From: Clostridium sp031626875
GTDB lineage: Bacteria > Bacillota > Clostridia > Clostridiales > Clostridiaceae
Length of the DNA: 64,000 nt
Direction of reading: 5' to 3'
NCBI RefSeq assembly: GCF_031626875.1
Contig: NZ_JANDMF010000022.1
Span: forward strand, 1-64,000
Under the pieces are notes generated by a model. It did not search any database. It was not told the origin of the DNA and saw only the letters and a program-made list of their open reading frames with translations. Made by a program: the position numbers and the translations under genes. Positions 9,299 to 17,718 of this stretch are shown here, in pieces. Positions within the stretch are counted from its first letter, which is position 1. Every line of letters begins with the position of its first letter.

Positions 9299-9316
9299 GA
9301 ATTAAACATATCTTTT
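9278..9316. promoter_or_regulatory. Candidate GntR operator
   Basis: Perfect 11-bp arms AAAAGATATGT / ACATATCTTTT, 17 nt apart. The left arm lies in the promoter spacer and the right arm just upstream of the -35. The neighbouring GntR/HutC protein is the obvious candidate to bind here, but this is inference from position. Confidence 0.55.
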
Positions 9317-9327
9317 ATCAAAAAAAA

Positions 9328-9373
9328 GATAACAATATGTGAGTAATTTATAAATTACTCACATATTGCTATC
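9328..9373 (-). terminator. Terminator overlapping the GntR stop codon
   Basis: A 22-23 bp near-perfect inverted repeat (GATAGCAATATGTGAG... on the minus strand, one C-A/G-T type mismatch) followed by TTTTTTTT. The stem contains the last codon and stop of the regulator gene. It separates regulator transcription from the PTS promoter immediately downstream. Confidence 0.85.
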
Positions 9374-10079
9374 TTACACTTATACTTTTGAACTCAAATC
9401 TATCACTTCTATGATGTGATTTAGAATATTCAAAAGGTTGACCATTATCTAAAAATGCTATTTGTTCAACTTCTAATATTGGAAAATTATCTTTTACTTC
9501 TAAATACTCCTGTTCTAATTTACTAGGCAATATTGCTCTTACAGTTCTATGGGCACTTTTTATCTTAAGTTTAAGGTTTTCTTCTATATACTTATAAATA
9601 GACTCTTTAACTATATCCCTTTTCAGTCCCGGAATCACATCAATGGGCATGTATGTATATTCTACCACATATGGTAATCCATCAGCATATCTTGCACGGC
9701 ATATGTAATAAACAAATTCATCTTTTTCCATTTTTAACTTATTAGCAATTTCTTCTGTTGGATTAACAACTTGAAACTCAATAATCTTTGAAAATACTTC
9801 TTTATTTGTAAAAGTTCCTGAAAATCCAGTAAATTGACTTGAAGTACTTACATCTGATATCTCATTATAATCAACATCTTTAACAAATGTTCCTGATCCC
9901 CTTCTCTTTACTACCGAACCGCTCATAACAAGTTTATCCATAGCTTTTTTTATAGTTATTCTACTCACACCATATTGTACACACATCTCTTTTTCCAAAG
10001 GAAGTTGATCATTTGGCAAATATTCACCATTGTTAATCTTATGTTGTATATCCAATGCAATTTCTTCGTATTTCAGCAT
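9369..10079 (-). CDS. GntR/HutC-family transcriptional regulator
   Basis: DNA-binding repressor with effector domain, 236 residues. Residues 1-70 form the winged helix (QYGVSRITIKKAMDKL is the recognition region, GSGTFV the wing). Residues about 95-230 form a UTRA ligand domain (YVEYTYMPIDVIPG, HRTVRAILP). UTRA domains bind sugar phosphates or similar small ligands. GGGAGG site upstream. It precedes the PTS EIIC gene on the same strand, separated by a strong terminator, and most likely controls it. Confidence 0.92.
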   Translation of the reverse strand: MLKYEEIALDIQHKINNGEYLPNDQLPLEKEMCVQYGVSRITIKKAMDKLVMSGSVVKRRGSGTFVKDVDYNEISDVSTSSQFTGFSGTFTNKEVFSKIIEFQVVNPTEEIANKLKMEKDEFVYYICRARYADGLPYVVEYTYMPIDVIPGLKRDIVKESIYKYIEENLKLKIKSAHRTVRAILPSKLEQEYLEVKDNFPILEVEQIAFLDNGQPFEYSKSHHRSDRFEFKSISVR

Positions 10080-10178
10080 ACTATACCTCCCTTTATATTA
10101 CGAAAATTATAAATTATTTAATATACATTATACTTTTTATTAAATAATATTATATCATTTTATATAAAGAATTGAATA

Positions 10179-10982
10179 CTATTCTTTATAATTAAATGAT
10201 GCTCCTACATCCTTGGCAGTATGTGCATCAGAACCATAAACTTCAGGAATATTATATTTTTTTATTAATTCCATAAGAATTCCTGATGGGTACTCTTCTT
10301 CACAATACTCTTTTCTAAGTCCTGATGTATTGTGATCTATTTCATAATTTTTCTCTTTCATTTCTTTTACTATTTCTTCAAGAAGAGCTTCATTTTTATA
10401 TTCAAAAGGATATTCCTTATTAAATCTTCTTACCAAAGTTGAATGCCCTATTCGCCTTGGTTTAAATATTCCAATATCTGCTTTTATAGACTTTAATAGT
10501 GTTTCAAAATATCTATCATATAACTTTTCTATACCTCCTAATATATCTGCAATTTCCTTAAATGTTTCCTTACTATAATCTATACAATAATATTTTTCAT
10601 CAATTCTTATAAAATGTACAGAAAGTATACTATCCTCAATGTCTATCCCATATTTGTATAGTAAAGCTCTAGTTTTCTTTTCTAGTCCATCTATATAATC
10701 TACCTCTGTACCTATATTTATTTTAATCTTACCTTCATAACTCCTTTTAATTTCTTCTAACTCAATTAAATATTTTTCAAATTCCTCTTCTGTTGGAGAA
10801 CTTTCTAATATTATTTTTTCATCTACAAACCCTTTAGGTAAAGGCATATGCTCTGTGAATGAAATTTCTTCAAGTCTCATTTCTAAAGCTTTATCCACAT
10901 ATTCTTTTAATTTATCACTGGTACCATGTGGACAATATGGTGAATGTATATGTCCATCTTTAACTATTCTTCTTTTTTTCAT
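10179..10982 (-). CDS. PHP-domain phosphatase, HisJ (histidinol-phosphatase) family
   Basis: Metal-dependent phosphoesterase of 267 residues. PHP ligand motifs are visible in order: DGHIHSPYCPHG at about 9-20, SFTEH at about 41, GTEVDYID near 96, SVHFI near 120, DHNTSG, and YGSDAHTAKDVG at the end. Full-length HisJ proteins catalyse histidinol phosphate to histidinol in His synthesis. No other his gene is nearby; instead the start overlaps an isoprenoid-type enzyme by 4 nt. A role on another phosphate ester is possible. Its last codons form a weak AAAGAAT / ATTCTTT hairpin. Confidence 0.8.
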   Translation of the reverse strand: MKKRRIVKDGHIHSPYCPHGTSDKLKEYVDKALEMRLEEISFTEHMPLPKGFVDEKIILESSPTEEEFEKYLIELEEIKRSYEGKIKINIGTEVDYIDGLEKKTRALLYKYGIDIEDSILSVHFIRIDEKYYCIDYSKETFKEIADILGGIEKLYDRYFETLLKSIKADIGIFKPRRIGHSTLVRRFNKEYPFEYKNEALLEEIVKEMKEKNYEIDHNTSGLRKEYCEEEYPSGILMELIKKYNIPEVYGSDAHTAKDVGASFNYKE

Positions 10983-12172
10983 ATACTTAACTCCTTTTGC
11001 TTCTCTTTAAATTTTTCTTCTAATTTTCCCTTTAATTCTTCTATATAATCTATACTAAATGGCAAGTATCCTTCAATTTCATCAATATATTCCTTACTAA
11101 AAAACTTTTTAGATAAAACTATTGAAAATAAAATTAGCATGACACAATTATTTCTTACTAATATTTTTAAATTTTCTTTATTCTTTAAAATAATGTGCTT
11201 TTCTATAAATTCAATCGTAAAATTCAATAATTTATTTGCTAATTGGTCCAAATCATACCTACCGGCTAATTGTGACATTATAGTCATATGATTATTTTCT
11301 AAATCTTTTCTAACATCTTGAAGGTCATCACCTATTTGAAGCAAAAATCCATAACCTAAGCAAAAGTTCTCCTGTTCTTGTGTTAAATCTCCATTTATTA
11401 AATATCCATCTACTAATACTGAAGAACTACCTTTTTCTATAGAAATTCCTAATATATCGTTCTCATAAGGAATTGTTCTATTTTCCTGTTGCATTAAACT
11501 CCTGATTTGCCCTTCTTGTATTGTTAGTAAACTATCATAAACTTTTATATGTTTATCTCTCAAAAAAACTTTTTCAATATTTTCAACTAATCTATCTATT
11601 TTTTTCTCATATTCTGTTTCGAAAAGAATTCTCATATTTCCTTTCAATCTTCCTAGCAATTTATCATTAAATTCAATTTTATCTTTCATACTTACATTAA
11701 TATCATCTAAATAATTATCTGTGTATGGATATAGCATACTATATCCAAATATGGCATTAGAAAACTTAACCTCATTATAAAATATAGCTTGAAGTATATT
11801 CACAATCCACACATTTCTCATAGCTTGACCAACATCCTCTAATGGCATGTCTTTATCAAACTTTTTTGCTTCACTTATAAATTTTTTTGTACTTTCTATC
11901 ATTCCTTCTCTAATATGTTTATCCATAAAATTAAGTTTAAATACAGAATCATTTTTCATATACTTACGTAAAATTATTTCTCCTTCTTCACTCCACCTTT
12001 CTAATTCTTCTTTCTTCTTAGGCATAGATTCCATATACTTACTTAATTTATCTATAATAATGCCAAACTTTTTTTCATTTTTCTTTTTATCAAGCAAACT
12101 TACTTTCTCTATTTGAAAACTTTGTATACTTGATGAATTCCACCACATTTCTCTCAATATATCATACTTCAT
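10979..12172 (-). CDS. Class I isoprenoid biosynthesis-like enzyme, divergent
   Basis: All-alpha protein of 397 residues with two acidic motifs spaced as in class I prenyl enzymes: DNYLDD at 152-157 and GDDLQD at 281-286, the second in a GYGFLLQIGDDLQD context typical of trans-prenyl or squalene/phytoene synthase folds. Those motifs bind Mg-diphosphate. The remaining sequence does not match ordinary farnesyl or heptaprenyl synthases that I know, and the chain is about 100 residues longer. Excellent GGAGGGG site. It overlaps the PHP phosphatase gene by 4 nt, so the two products are probably made together. Substrate unknown. Confidence 0.65.
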   Translation of the reverse strand: MKYDILREMWWNSSSIQSFQIEKVSLLDKKKNEKKFGIIIDKLSKYMESMPKKKEELERWSEEGEIILRKYMKNDSVFKLNFMDKHIREGMIESTKKFISEAKKFDKDMPLEDVGQAMRNVWIVNILQAIFYNEVKFSNAIFGYSMLYPYTDNYLDDINVSMKDKIEFNDKLLGRLKGNMRILFETEYEKKIDRLVENIEKVFLRDKHIKVYDSLLTIQEGQIRSLMQQENRTIPYENDILGISIEKGSSSVLVDGYLINGDLTQEQENFCLGYGFLLQIGDDLQDVRKDLENNHMTIMSQLAGRYDLDQLANKLLNFTIEFIEKHIILKNKENLKILVRNNCVMLILFSIVLSKKFFSKEYIDEIEGYLPFSIDYIEELKGKLEEKFKEKQKELSI

Positions 12173-12279
12173 ATTAACCCCTCCCCCTCTTGTATATTTA
12201 ACTATATATTTTAATTAACAATCAAGAATTAAATCTTAAGAAATCTATCAAATTATATTATAAATAACAAGCTTACATA

Positions 12280-12321
12280 AAAATTTTAGAAGGTACTATA
12301 CTAATTACCTTCTAAAATTTT
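12280..12321 (-). terminator. Terminator after the amylase gene
   Basis: Perfect 16-bp inverted repeat (AAAATTTTAGAAGGTA and complement) with a 10-nt loop, nine nt past the amylase stop, followed on the minus strand by T's. Confidence 0.85.
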
Positions 12322-12329
12322 AACATTTT

Positions 12330-13670
12330 CTATACCTTTTCTAGTATTTGCCCACTATAAGGAGCTATTGATATCTCTACTTTACCATTTTTAACTTCAA
12401 TGATTCTATTGTTTAGCTTATCAATTAATTCACTATTATCATCTATTTTAAATTCCAAAAATTCTTCTCTATCTGAAAGATTTAATACTATATATGTTTT
12501 TTCATCTTTATAAACTCTACAAAAAATCAATTGCTGATTTTTCGTAACTACTTCAGAAAAATCTCCATATTTTAAGGGCGCTGATTTCTGTCTTATTTCA
12601 CCTAATTTTTTTATATGCAAATATAGTTCTCTGTTTTCATTAACTATGTTTTTTATATCAAGACTAGGCCTAAGATCATCATCTGTTCCATTATGCTTAA
12701 CCCCTTCAATTCCCCACTCGCTACCATAATAAATTGAAGGAATCCCTGGCATAGAATATAGCAAAGTATATACATTATATAAATGTTTCTTATTTTTTAA
12801 TATACTAGCAATTCTATTTACATCATGATTATCAACAAAATTATAAAGACATAAGTCTTTATATATTCCATATCTTCCATGCTGCCTATTCATTGAATAG
12901 GCTATTTCAAAATAATTTTTTTCATTATGAGAGGAATATATTCCTTTATAACACTCATAATTCGTTACAGAATCAAGCATTTCTCCATTGGCCCATAATT
13001 TATAATCTCCATGAATAACTTCTCCCATAAGCCAAAATTCTTTCTTCTTTTTTTTACAATAACTATTTAAATCTTTAAAAAAGTTTCTATCCATATAGTC
13101 AGCTGCATCTAATCTTAATCCATCAATATTAAATTCATCAATCCAATATCCTATAGCCTTAAAAATATGTTCAATAACATCATTATTCCTAATATCTAAT
13201 TTAACTAAATTATAATGACCATTCCATCCTTCATAAGAAAAATTATCGCCTAATGGACTTTTTCCATAGAAGTTTAAATTCTTAAACCAGCTACAATATA
13301 TTGATTTTTCTCTGTTTTTCTTGACATCTTCAAATGCCCAAAACTCTCTACCAACATGATTAAAAACTCCATCTAAAACAATTTTAATATCATTTTTGTG
13401 AAGTTCATTACATACTTCTTTAAAATCTTCATTAGTTCCAAGCCTTCTGTCTATTTTTAAGAAATCTTTTGTATCATAACCATGCTCATACGACTCAAAT
13501 ATCGGACCAAAATAAATAGCATTTACTGAAAGGCTTTTTAAGTGTGGTATCCATTCCAAAACTTTTTTAATTCTATTAACAGTTTTTTCTTCATTATTAA
13601 ACTTTGGTGCCTTACAAAAACCTAATGGATAAATATGATAAAAGATACATTCATTAATACAACTATTCAC
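12330..13670 (-). CDS. GH13 alpha-amylase-family glucosidase, cytoplasmic
   Basis: Alpha-glucan hydrolase of 446 residues without a signal peptide, so it likely acts on imported maltodextrins or glycogen. The four GH13 regions are present in order: DGVFNHVGR (I), GLRLDAADYMD (II, nucleophile Asp), GEVIHG (III, acid/base Glu) and FVDNHDVNR (IV, transition-state Asp). A C-terminal beta domain follows. There is no N-terminal CBM34/48 as in neopullulanases, so a cyclomaltodextrinase is less likely. Start is GTG with AAGGAG eight nt upstream. Monocistronic with its own terminator. Confidence 0.9.
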   Translation of the reverse strand: MNSCINECIFYHIYPLGFCKAPKFNNEEKTVNRIKKVLEWIPHLKSLSVNAIYFGPIFESYEHGYDTKDFLKIDRRLGTNEDFKEVCNELHKNDIKIVLDGVFNHVGREFWAFEDVKKNREKSIYCSWFKNLNFYGKSPLGDNFSYEGWNGHYNLVKLDIRNNDVIEHIFKAIGYWIDEFNIDGLRLDAADYMDRNFFKDLNSYCKKKKKEFWLMGEVIHGDYKLWANGEMLDSVTNYECYKGIYSSHNEKNYFEIAYSMNRQHGRYGIYKDLCLYNFVDNHDVNRIASILKNKKHLYNVYTLLYSMPGIPSIYYGSEWGIEGVKHNGTDDDLRPSLDIKNIVNENRELYLHIKKLGEIRQKSAPLKYGDFSEVVTKNQQLIFCRVYKDEKTYIVLNLSDREEFLEFKIDDNSELIDKLNNRIIEVKNGKVEISIAPYSGQILEKV

Positions 13671-13701
13671 TTCTATTTCTCCTTCAATTTAATATTACTT
13701 G

Positions 13702-13855
13702 CTAATACCAACACAATTGTTCTTCTTTATAATTATTCCTATATCCATCTATTATATCCTTCATTTCATAATTAATTCCATATTTTTTACATACTTTAGT
13801 AAACACTTTCCATAAATTCTCTTACCATTTTCCCTATACTCATATCAATTTCCAT
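13702..13855 (-). pseudogene. Frameshifted small coding remnant, unknown family
   Basis: Two overlapping minus-strand frames read like one small polar protein broken by a frameshift near 13800. The first (from ATG at 13855) gives MEIDMSIGKMVREFMESVY; the second continues with TKVCKKYGINYEMKDIIDGY and ends ...EEQLCWY at 13702. Composition is protein-like, not AT noise, but no ribosome site precedes the ATG. I do not recognise the family. Confidence 0.35.
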
Positions 13856-13924
13856 ATGTTTCAAATAATATTTCTAATATTATTTTACCTAAATATATGT
13901 ATATTTGATTTTTTTCATCATTTA

Positions 13925-13953
13925 TTTACATATATAACATATTATTGTATACT
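13925..13953 (+). promoter_or_regulatory. Promoter of the 13993 lipoprotein gene
   Basis: TTTACA, 17 nt, TATACT, giving a predicted leader of about 33 nt before the GGGAGG ribosome site. Confidence 0.65.
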
Positions 13954-13992
13954 ATTATTAGGAAAACTATATAAATTTAGGGAGGAATTATT

Positions 13993-14553
13993 ATGAGAAA
14001 GTCCTTATCATTGATTTTAATTTTTTCACTTTCACTATTTCTGCTAATTGGCTGTGGAAAAACAGATAAACCAACAACTATTGTAAACAACTATTTTTCT
14101 GATTTAAAATCAAAAGCTAATTCTGATGTGGTGAATAGCGTTATTTCATCCGTTTTTACTAATGATGATGAATCTGTAACCCAAGAAGCAAAAGATACTT
14201 TAAGTGAAGTTTTATCAAAACTTGAGGTAGAAACACAAAAAGAAACTATAGATTCTAATACTGCTACAGTTTCTGTAAATATAAAAGGTATATCCCTGTC
14301 ATCAGTAATGGATAGCTTACTTGAAGAAATTCAAAATTCATCTGAATTACATAACTTAAGCAAAGATGATTTATCCAGAAAAATTTCTGAAATTTTAATT
14401 ACAAAAATAAAAAATGCAGAACTTCAAGATCGTGTAGGTCAATTAAACCTAAAAAAAGAGAACAATAAATGGACTCTAATCACAAACGATGACGATTTTT
14501 TAAATGCTGTCTTTGGAATGACACAATCTCAAATACAGACATTAAAACACTAA
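13993..14553 (+). CDS. Small lipoprotein of unknown function
   Basis: 186 residues with a clear lipoprotein signal (hydrophobic run then LLIGC, Cys about 21). The mature part is hydrophilic with alternating helices, beginning KPTTIVNNYFSDLKSKAN and ending in a short KWTLITNDDDFLNAVFGM stretch. That layout (Cys-anchored, small NTF2/DUF4878-like fold with a Trp near the end) is common in Firmicute surface lipoproteins, but I cannot assign a function. It has its own promoter and terminator. Confidence 0.85.
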   Translation: MRKSLSLILIFSLSLFLLIGCGKTDKPTTIVNNYFSDLKSKANSDVVNSVISSVFTNDDESVTQEAKDTLSEVLSKLEVETQKETIDSNTATVSVNIKGISLSSVMDSLLEEIQNSSELHNLSKDDLSRKISEILITKIKNAELQDRVGQLNLKKENNKWTLITNDDDFLNAVFGMTQSQIQTLKH

Positions 14554-14558
14554 TTTTT

Positions 14559-14602
14559 AATAAGGATGCTCTGATTTATAAATGACATCCTTATTGTTTT
14601 TT
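14559..14602 (+). terminator. Terminator of the 13993 lipoprotein gene
   Basis: Perfect 10-bp stem AATAAGGATG / CATCCTTATT with a 17-nt loop, then GTTTTTTC. Begins six nt past the stop codon. Confidence 0.85.
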
Positions 14603-14664
14603 CTTAGTCATAATTTAAACCAAATTCATAATTTCTTTTACTATTTGTATATTTATTATTATAA

Positions 14665-14693
14665 GTTAAAAAAGACCAGTACTACTGGCCTTT
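14665..14693 (-). terminator. Terminator of the citrate synthase gene
   Basis: On the minus strand AAAGGCCAGT / ACTGGTCTTT (10 bp with one G-U pair, tight 3-nt loop) followed by TTTTTT, 27 nt past the stop. Confidence 0.8.
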
Positions 14694-14719
14694 CATCACT
14701 ATTAGGACTGAAAACAAAC

Positions 14720-16093
14720 CTATCGTTCATCCATATTTACATATTCACGTCTTTCTTGTACATTCATATATGCAGGACGTATTATCTTATTTGTATTTAT
14801 TAACTCTTCAATTCTATGAGCTGTCCATCCTGAAATACGTGCAATAGCAAATATAGGTGTATATAACTCTAATGGTAAATCAAGCATACTATATACAAAT
14901 CCACTATAAAAATCAATATTTGCACTTACACCTTTATAAGTTTTTCTCTCTTCTTCTATTACTTTAGGAGCTAGCTTTTCAACAAGAGAATATAGATTAT
15001 ATTCCTTTGTTAATCCTTTCTCTTCAGATAAACTCTTAACAAATTTTTTAAATATGTTTGCTCGTGGATCTGATAGTGAATAAATAGCATGTCCCATTCC
15101 ATAAATCAATCCTGATTTATCAAAAGCTTCTTTATGAAGTAATGCTCTTAAATACTCAGAAACCTCCTCTTCATCTTCCCAATTAGAAATCTTCTCTTTC
15201 ATATTCTCAAACATCTGTACAACTTTAATATTTGCTCCACCATGCTTCGGTCCCTTTAATGATCCAAGGGCGGCTGCTATAGTTGAATAAGTGTCTGTTC
15301 CTGAAGACGATACTACATGAGTTGTAAATGTTGAATTGTTTCCTCCACCATGTTCTGCATGAAGTACTAATGCTATATCTAAAATTCTTGCTTCTAGCTC
15401 AGTATATTTACTATTTGGACGTAGCATATATAAAATATTCTCTGCTGTAGATAATTCCTCTTTAGGAGTATGAATTATAAGACTTTTATCATTATAATAA
15501 TGAACATATGCTTGATATCCATAAACAGATAAAAGTGGAAAAAGAGCAATTAACTGAAGGCATTGCCTTAAAACATTAGCAATGCTTGTATCATTAGCAT
15601 TTTCATCATATGAATATAATGTAAGTACACTTCTTGCTAAAGTATTCATCATATCAAAACTAGGAGCCTTCATTATAATATCTCTAACAAATGATGTTGG
15701 AAGAGTTCTATATTTAGATATTATTTGGGTAAAATCACTTAATTGAGTTTTGGTAGGCATTTCTCCTAAAATTAAAAGGTATGTTGTCTCCTCAAATCCA
15801 AAGCGTTTTTCTTTTACAAAACCCTCTACTATCTTTTCAATATCTATCCCTCGATAAAATAATTTCCCATCACACGGAACTTTTTTGCCATCTACAATAG
15901 TTTTAGATTGTATATCTGATATTTCTGTTAATCCTGTAAGAACTCCATTTCCATTTAGATCACGAAGACCTTGATTAACCTCATATTTTGTATATAAACT
16001 AGAGTCAATCGAACTGTTTCTTATACAAATATCTTTTAATTCAACTACTTCTGGAGTAATGCTTGAATAATTATTTTGAAATATGTTTTGCAC
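14720..16093 (-). CDS. gltA: Citrate synthase (Si type)
   Basis: Condenses acetyl-CoA with oxaloacetate to citrate. The three catalytic elements are visible: HAEHGGGNNSTF, GMGHAIYSLSDPRA, and the Asp of NIDFYSGFVYSM. The protein is about 457 residues, longer than the usual 370-430 because of an N-terminal extension of about 60 residues. The frame is open to a GTG at 16102, but AGGAG sits directly against it. A second GTG at 16093 has the same AGGAG eight nt upstream, so I start there. It stands alone, without aconitase or isocitrate dehydrogenase beside it, and probably feeds glutamate synthesis. Confidence 0.93.
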   Translation of the reverse strand: MQNIFQNNYSSITPEVVELKDICIRNSSIDSSLYTKYEVNQGLRDLNGNGVLTGLTEISDIQSKTIVDGKKVPCDGKLFYRGIDIEKIVEGFVKEKRFGFEETTYLLILGEMPTKTQLSDFTQIISKYRTLPTSFVRDIIMKAPSFDMMNTLARSVLTLYSYDENANDTSIANVLRQCLQLIALFPLLSVYGYQAYVHYYNDKSLIIHTPKEELSTAENILYMLRPNSKYTELEARILDIALVLHAEHGGGNNSTFTTHVVSSSGTDTYSTIAAALGSLKGPKHGGANIKVVQMFENMKEKISNWEDEEEVSEYLRALLHKEAFDKSGLIYGMGHAIYSLSDPRANIFKKFVKSLSEEKGLTKEYNLYSLVEKLAPKVIEEERKTYKGVSANIDFYSGFVYSMLDLPLELYTPIFAIARISGWTAHRIEELINTNKIIRPAYMNVQERREYVNMDER

Positions 16094-16144
16094 ATTCTTC
16101 ACTCCTTTCTTCCATTTTTTATTATTTTAAAACACATATGATAT

Positions 16145-16174
16145 ATTTTAACACATGCATAATTAAAATGTACA
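16145..16174 (-). promoter_or_regulatory. Candidate gltA promoter
   Basis: Minus strand TGTACA, 18 nt, TAAAAT preceded by TGT (extended -10). Moderate match. Confidence 0.45.
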
Positions 16175-16444
16175 TTTTTTTATCAATTAATTTATTATCA
16201 AGATATTATTTGATAATTTAAAAAATAAAGAACAATATTTTTATATTTACATATTTTTCATTAATATTGTATAAATATGAAAAAAGTTCTTTTAATTTCT
16301 CACTTTATATCATATTTTAAATTTATATATTTATTTTTTACCATATATGGAATATAATAAAATTGTATTATATGTAATATTTATTAGTGAAATTATATTA
16401 ATAGCTAAAACTAGAGAATAGTTTTAAGAAAGAAGGTTTTTTTA
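16175..16444. other. Divergent intergenic region upstream of gltA and the 16445 gene
   Basis: AT-rich. A dyad TTATCA-N10-TGATAA at 16195-16216 lies about 20 nt upstream of the gltA -35, where a LysR-type regulator might bind. A perfect TATAAT at 16353-16358 may serve the plus-strand gene, but its -35 is poor. I see no coding sequence. Confidence 0.35.
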
Positions 16445-17032
16445 ATGAAGTCAAAAAAAATCATAGTGTGTTTTACACTAGCAGTTTTATTAGTTTTGGG
16501 AATTGTTTTTTGGAAAGTTTCTTCAAATGACAATTTAAATGAGGAGTCAGAAATTAGTGAAACTACTACTGATTCAGTTAATAATTCTAATAAAGATTCA
16601 AACACTGAAGACAGTTCTGCTACATCAGAATCAAAAGTTGATGCATCTAATAGTGATAAAACTACTGATCAATCAAATAACTCTAACACCCAAGAAGTTA
16701 CAACTAATAGCAAGTTATCTGGTAAAGATGCAGTTATAAGTATACTTAAACACTTTGTTGATGAAGATGAAGTTAAATCTCAACACATAATTCCTATTGC
16801 GTTAAATGGACAAGTTGCAAAAGCAGAAGATAATGATAACACATTTTTCTGTGATTCTAAAGAATTAAATGATAGTACCAAAACTGGATTAATTATAATA
16901 CTAGAATCATACGATGAATCCAATAACTCATATAAATATAATCTTAAAGACTACCATGCTATTGTTAATGGAAAAGATGATTCTATGGGAACTGGTACTG
17001 TCTCTGGAGATGGTTCTGTAACTGAAGATTAA
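16445..17032 (+). CDS. Membrane-anchored or secreted protein of unknown function
   Basis: 195 residues: basic N-terminus and one hydrophobic helix (residues about 5-25, no lipobox), then a low-complexity linker of about 60 residues rich in S, T, N, D and E, then a compact domain of about 100 residues starting at LSGKDAVISILKHF. The layout is that of a stalked extracytoplasmic domain held by an uncleaved signal helix. I do not recognise the domain. AGAAGG site upstream; no operon partner. Confidence 0.75.
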   Translation: MKSKKIIVCFTLAVLLVLGIVFWKVSSNDNLNEESEISETTTDSVNNSNKDSNTEDSSATSESKVDASNSDKTTDQSNNSNTQEVTTNSKLSGKDAVISILKHFVDEDEVKSQHIIPIALNGQVAKAEDNDNTFFCDSKELNDSTKTGLIIILESYDESNNSYKYNLKDYHAIVNGKDDSMGTGTVSGDGSVTED

Positions 17033-17140
17033 AAGGTTAATTATTTAAAAACTATATCTAATGAAGAATATGGTATTTCTTTTACATTAAGTAAATATAT
17101 GAATTTATAAAGAATAATAGAATAGTTTTAAAACATAGTA

Positions 17141-17172
17141 TAATGTTCATGAAGTGACCTTCATGAACATTA
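17141..17172. terminator. Stem-loop between convergent genes
   Basis: Perfect 14-bp inverted repeat TAATGTTCATGAAG with a TGAC loop between two convergent genes. No proper U-tract follows on either strand, so it may act as a weak terminator or a 3'-end stabiliser. Confidence 0.5.
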
Positions 17173-17195
17173 TTAGCAAACTGCATATTTTTTTA

Positions 17196-17666
17196 TTATA
17201 ATGTTCTTATGCACCATACATCACAAGCATAATGCTCTGTTTCAACTACTGGCTTTTCTAACTTAGCAAAGCCATGCCTTTCATAAAATTTAATAGCTGC
17301 AATCATATTGGAAAATGTTTCAAGATAGCATTTCTTATAGTATTTTTTTGCAAATTCTAAAGCAATTTCTAATAATTCATTAGATATCCCAGTACCTCTC
17401 ACCTCTTTAAACGAATACATCTTCTGTAATTCACATATATCTTCTGTATTATTTAAAGGCCCAATACCACAACCAGCCACTATTTTACCATTATCTTCAA
17501 CAACCCAATATTTAGATTTTTCATTTTGATAAACTTCATAAAACCTTCCTAAATTTTCATCTTCCCATGCACAACCTGGTTTGTTTGCCCCAAATTCTAT
17601 CAGGCATGTCCTAATAAGTAGCTCTACTTGACTATTATCTTTCTTCTGAATTTCTCTAATTATCAT
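17196..17666 (-). CDS. GNAT-family N-acetyltransferase
   Basis: 156 residues, one GNAT domain. The acetyl-CoA loop is EVRGTGISNELLE (R-x-x-G-x-G/S type) near residues 91-103, followed by the usual AIKFYERHGF near the C-terminus. Acceptor unknown; proteins of this size acetylate small amines, antibiotics or protein N-termini. GGAGG site upstream; monocistronic. Confidence 0.88.
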   Translation of the reverse strand: MIIREIQKKDNSQVELLIRTCLIEFGANKPGCAWEDENLGRFYEVYQNEKSKYWVVEDNGKIVAGCGIGPLNNTEDICELQKMYSFKEVRGTGISNELLEIALEFAKKYYKKCYLETFSNMIAAIKFYERHGFAKLEKPVVETEHYACDVWCIRTL

Positions 17667-17718
17667 AAGGTACCTCCATTATATTTTATAAATTTAACAT
17701 TCTATCTACTATATCATT

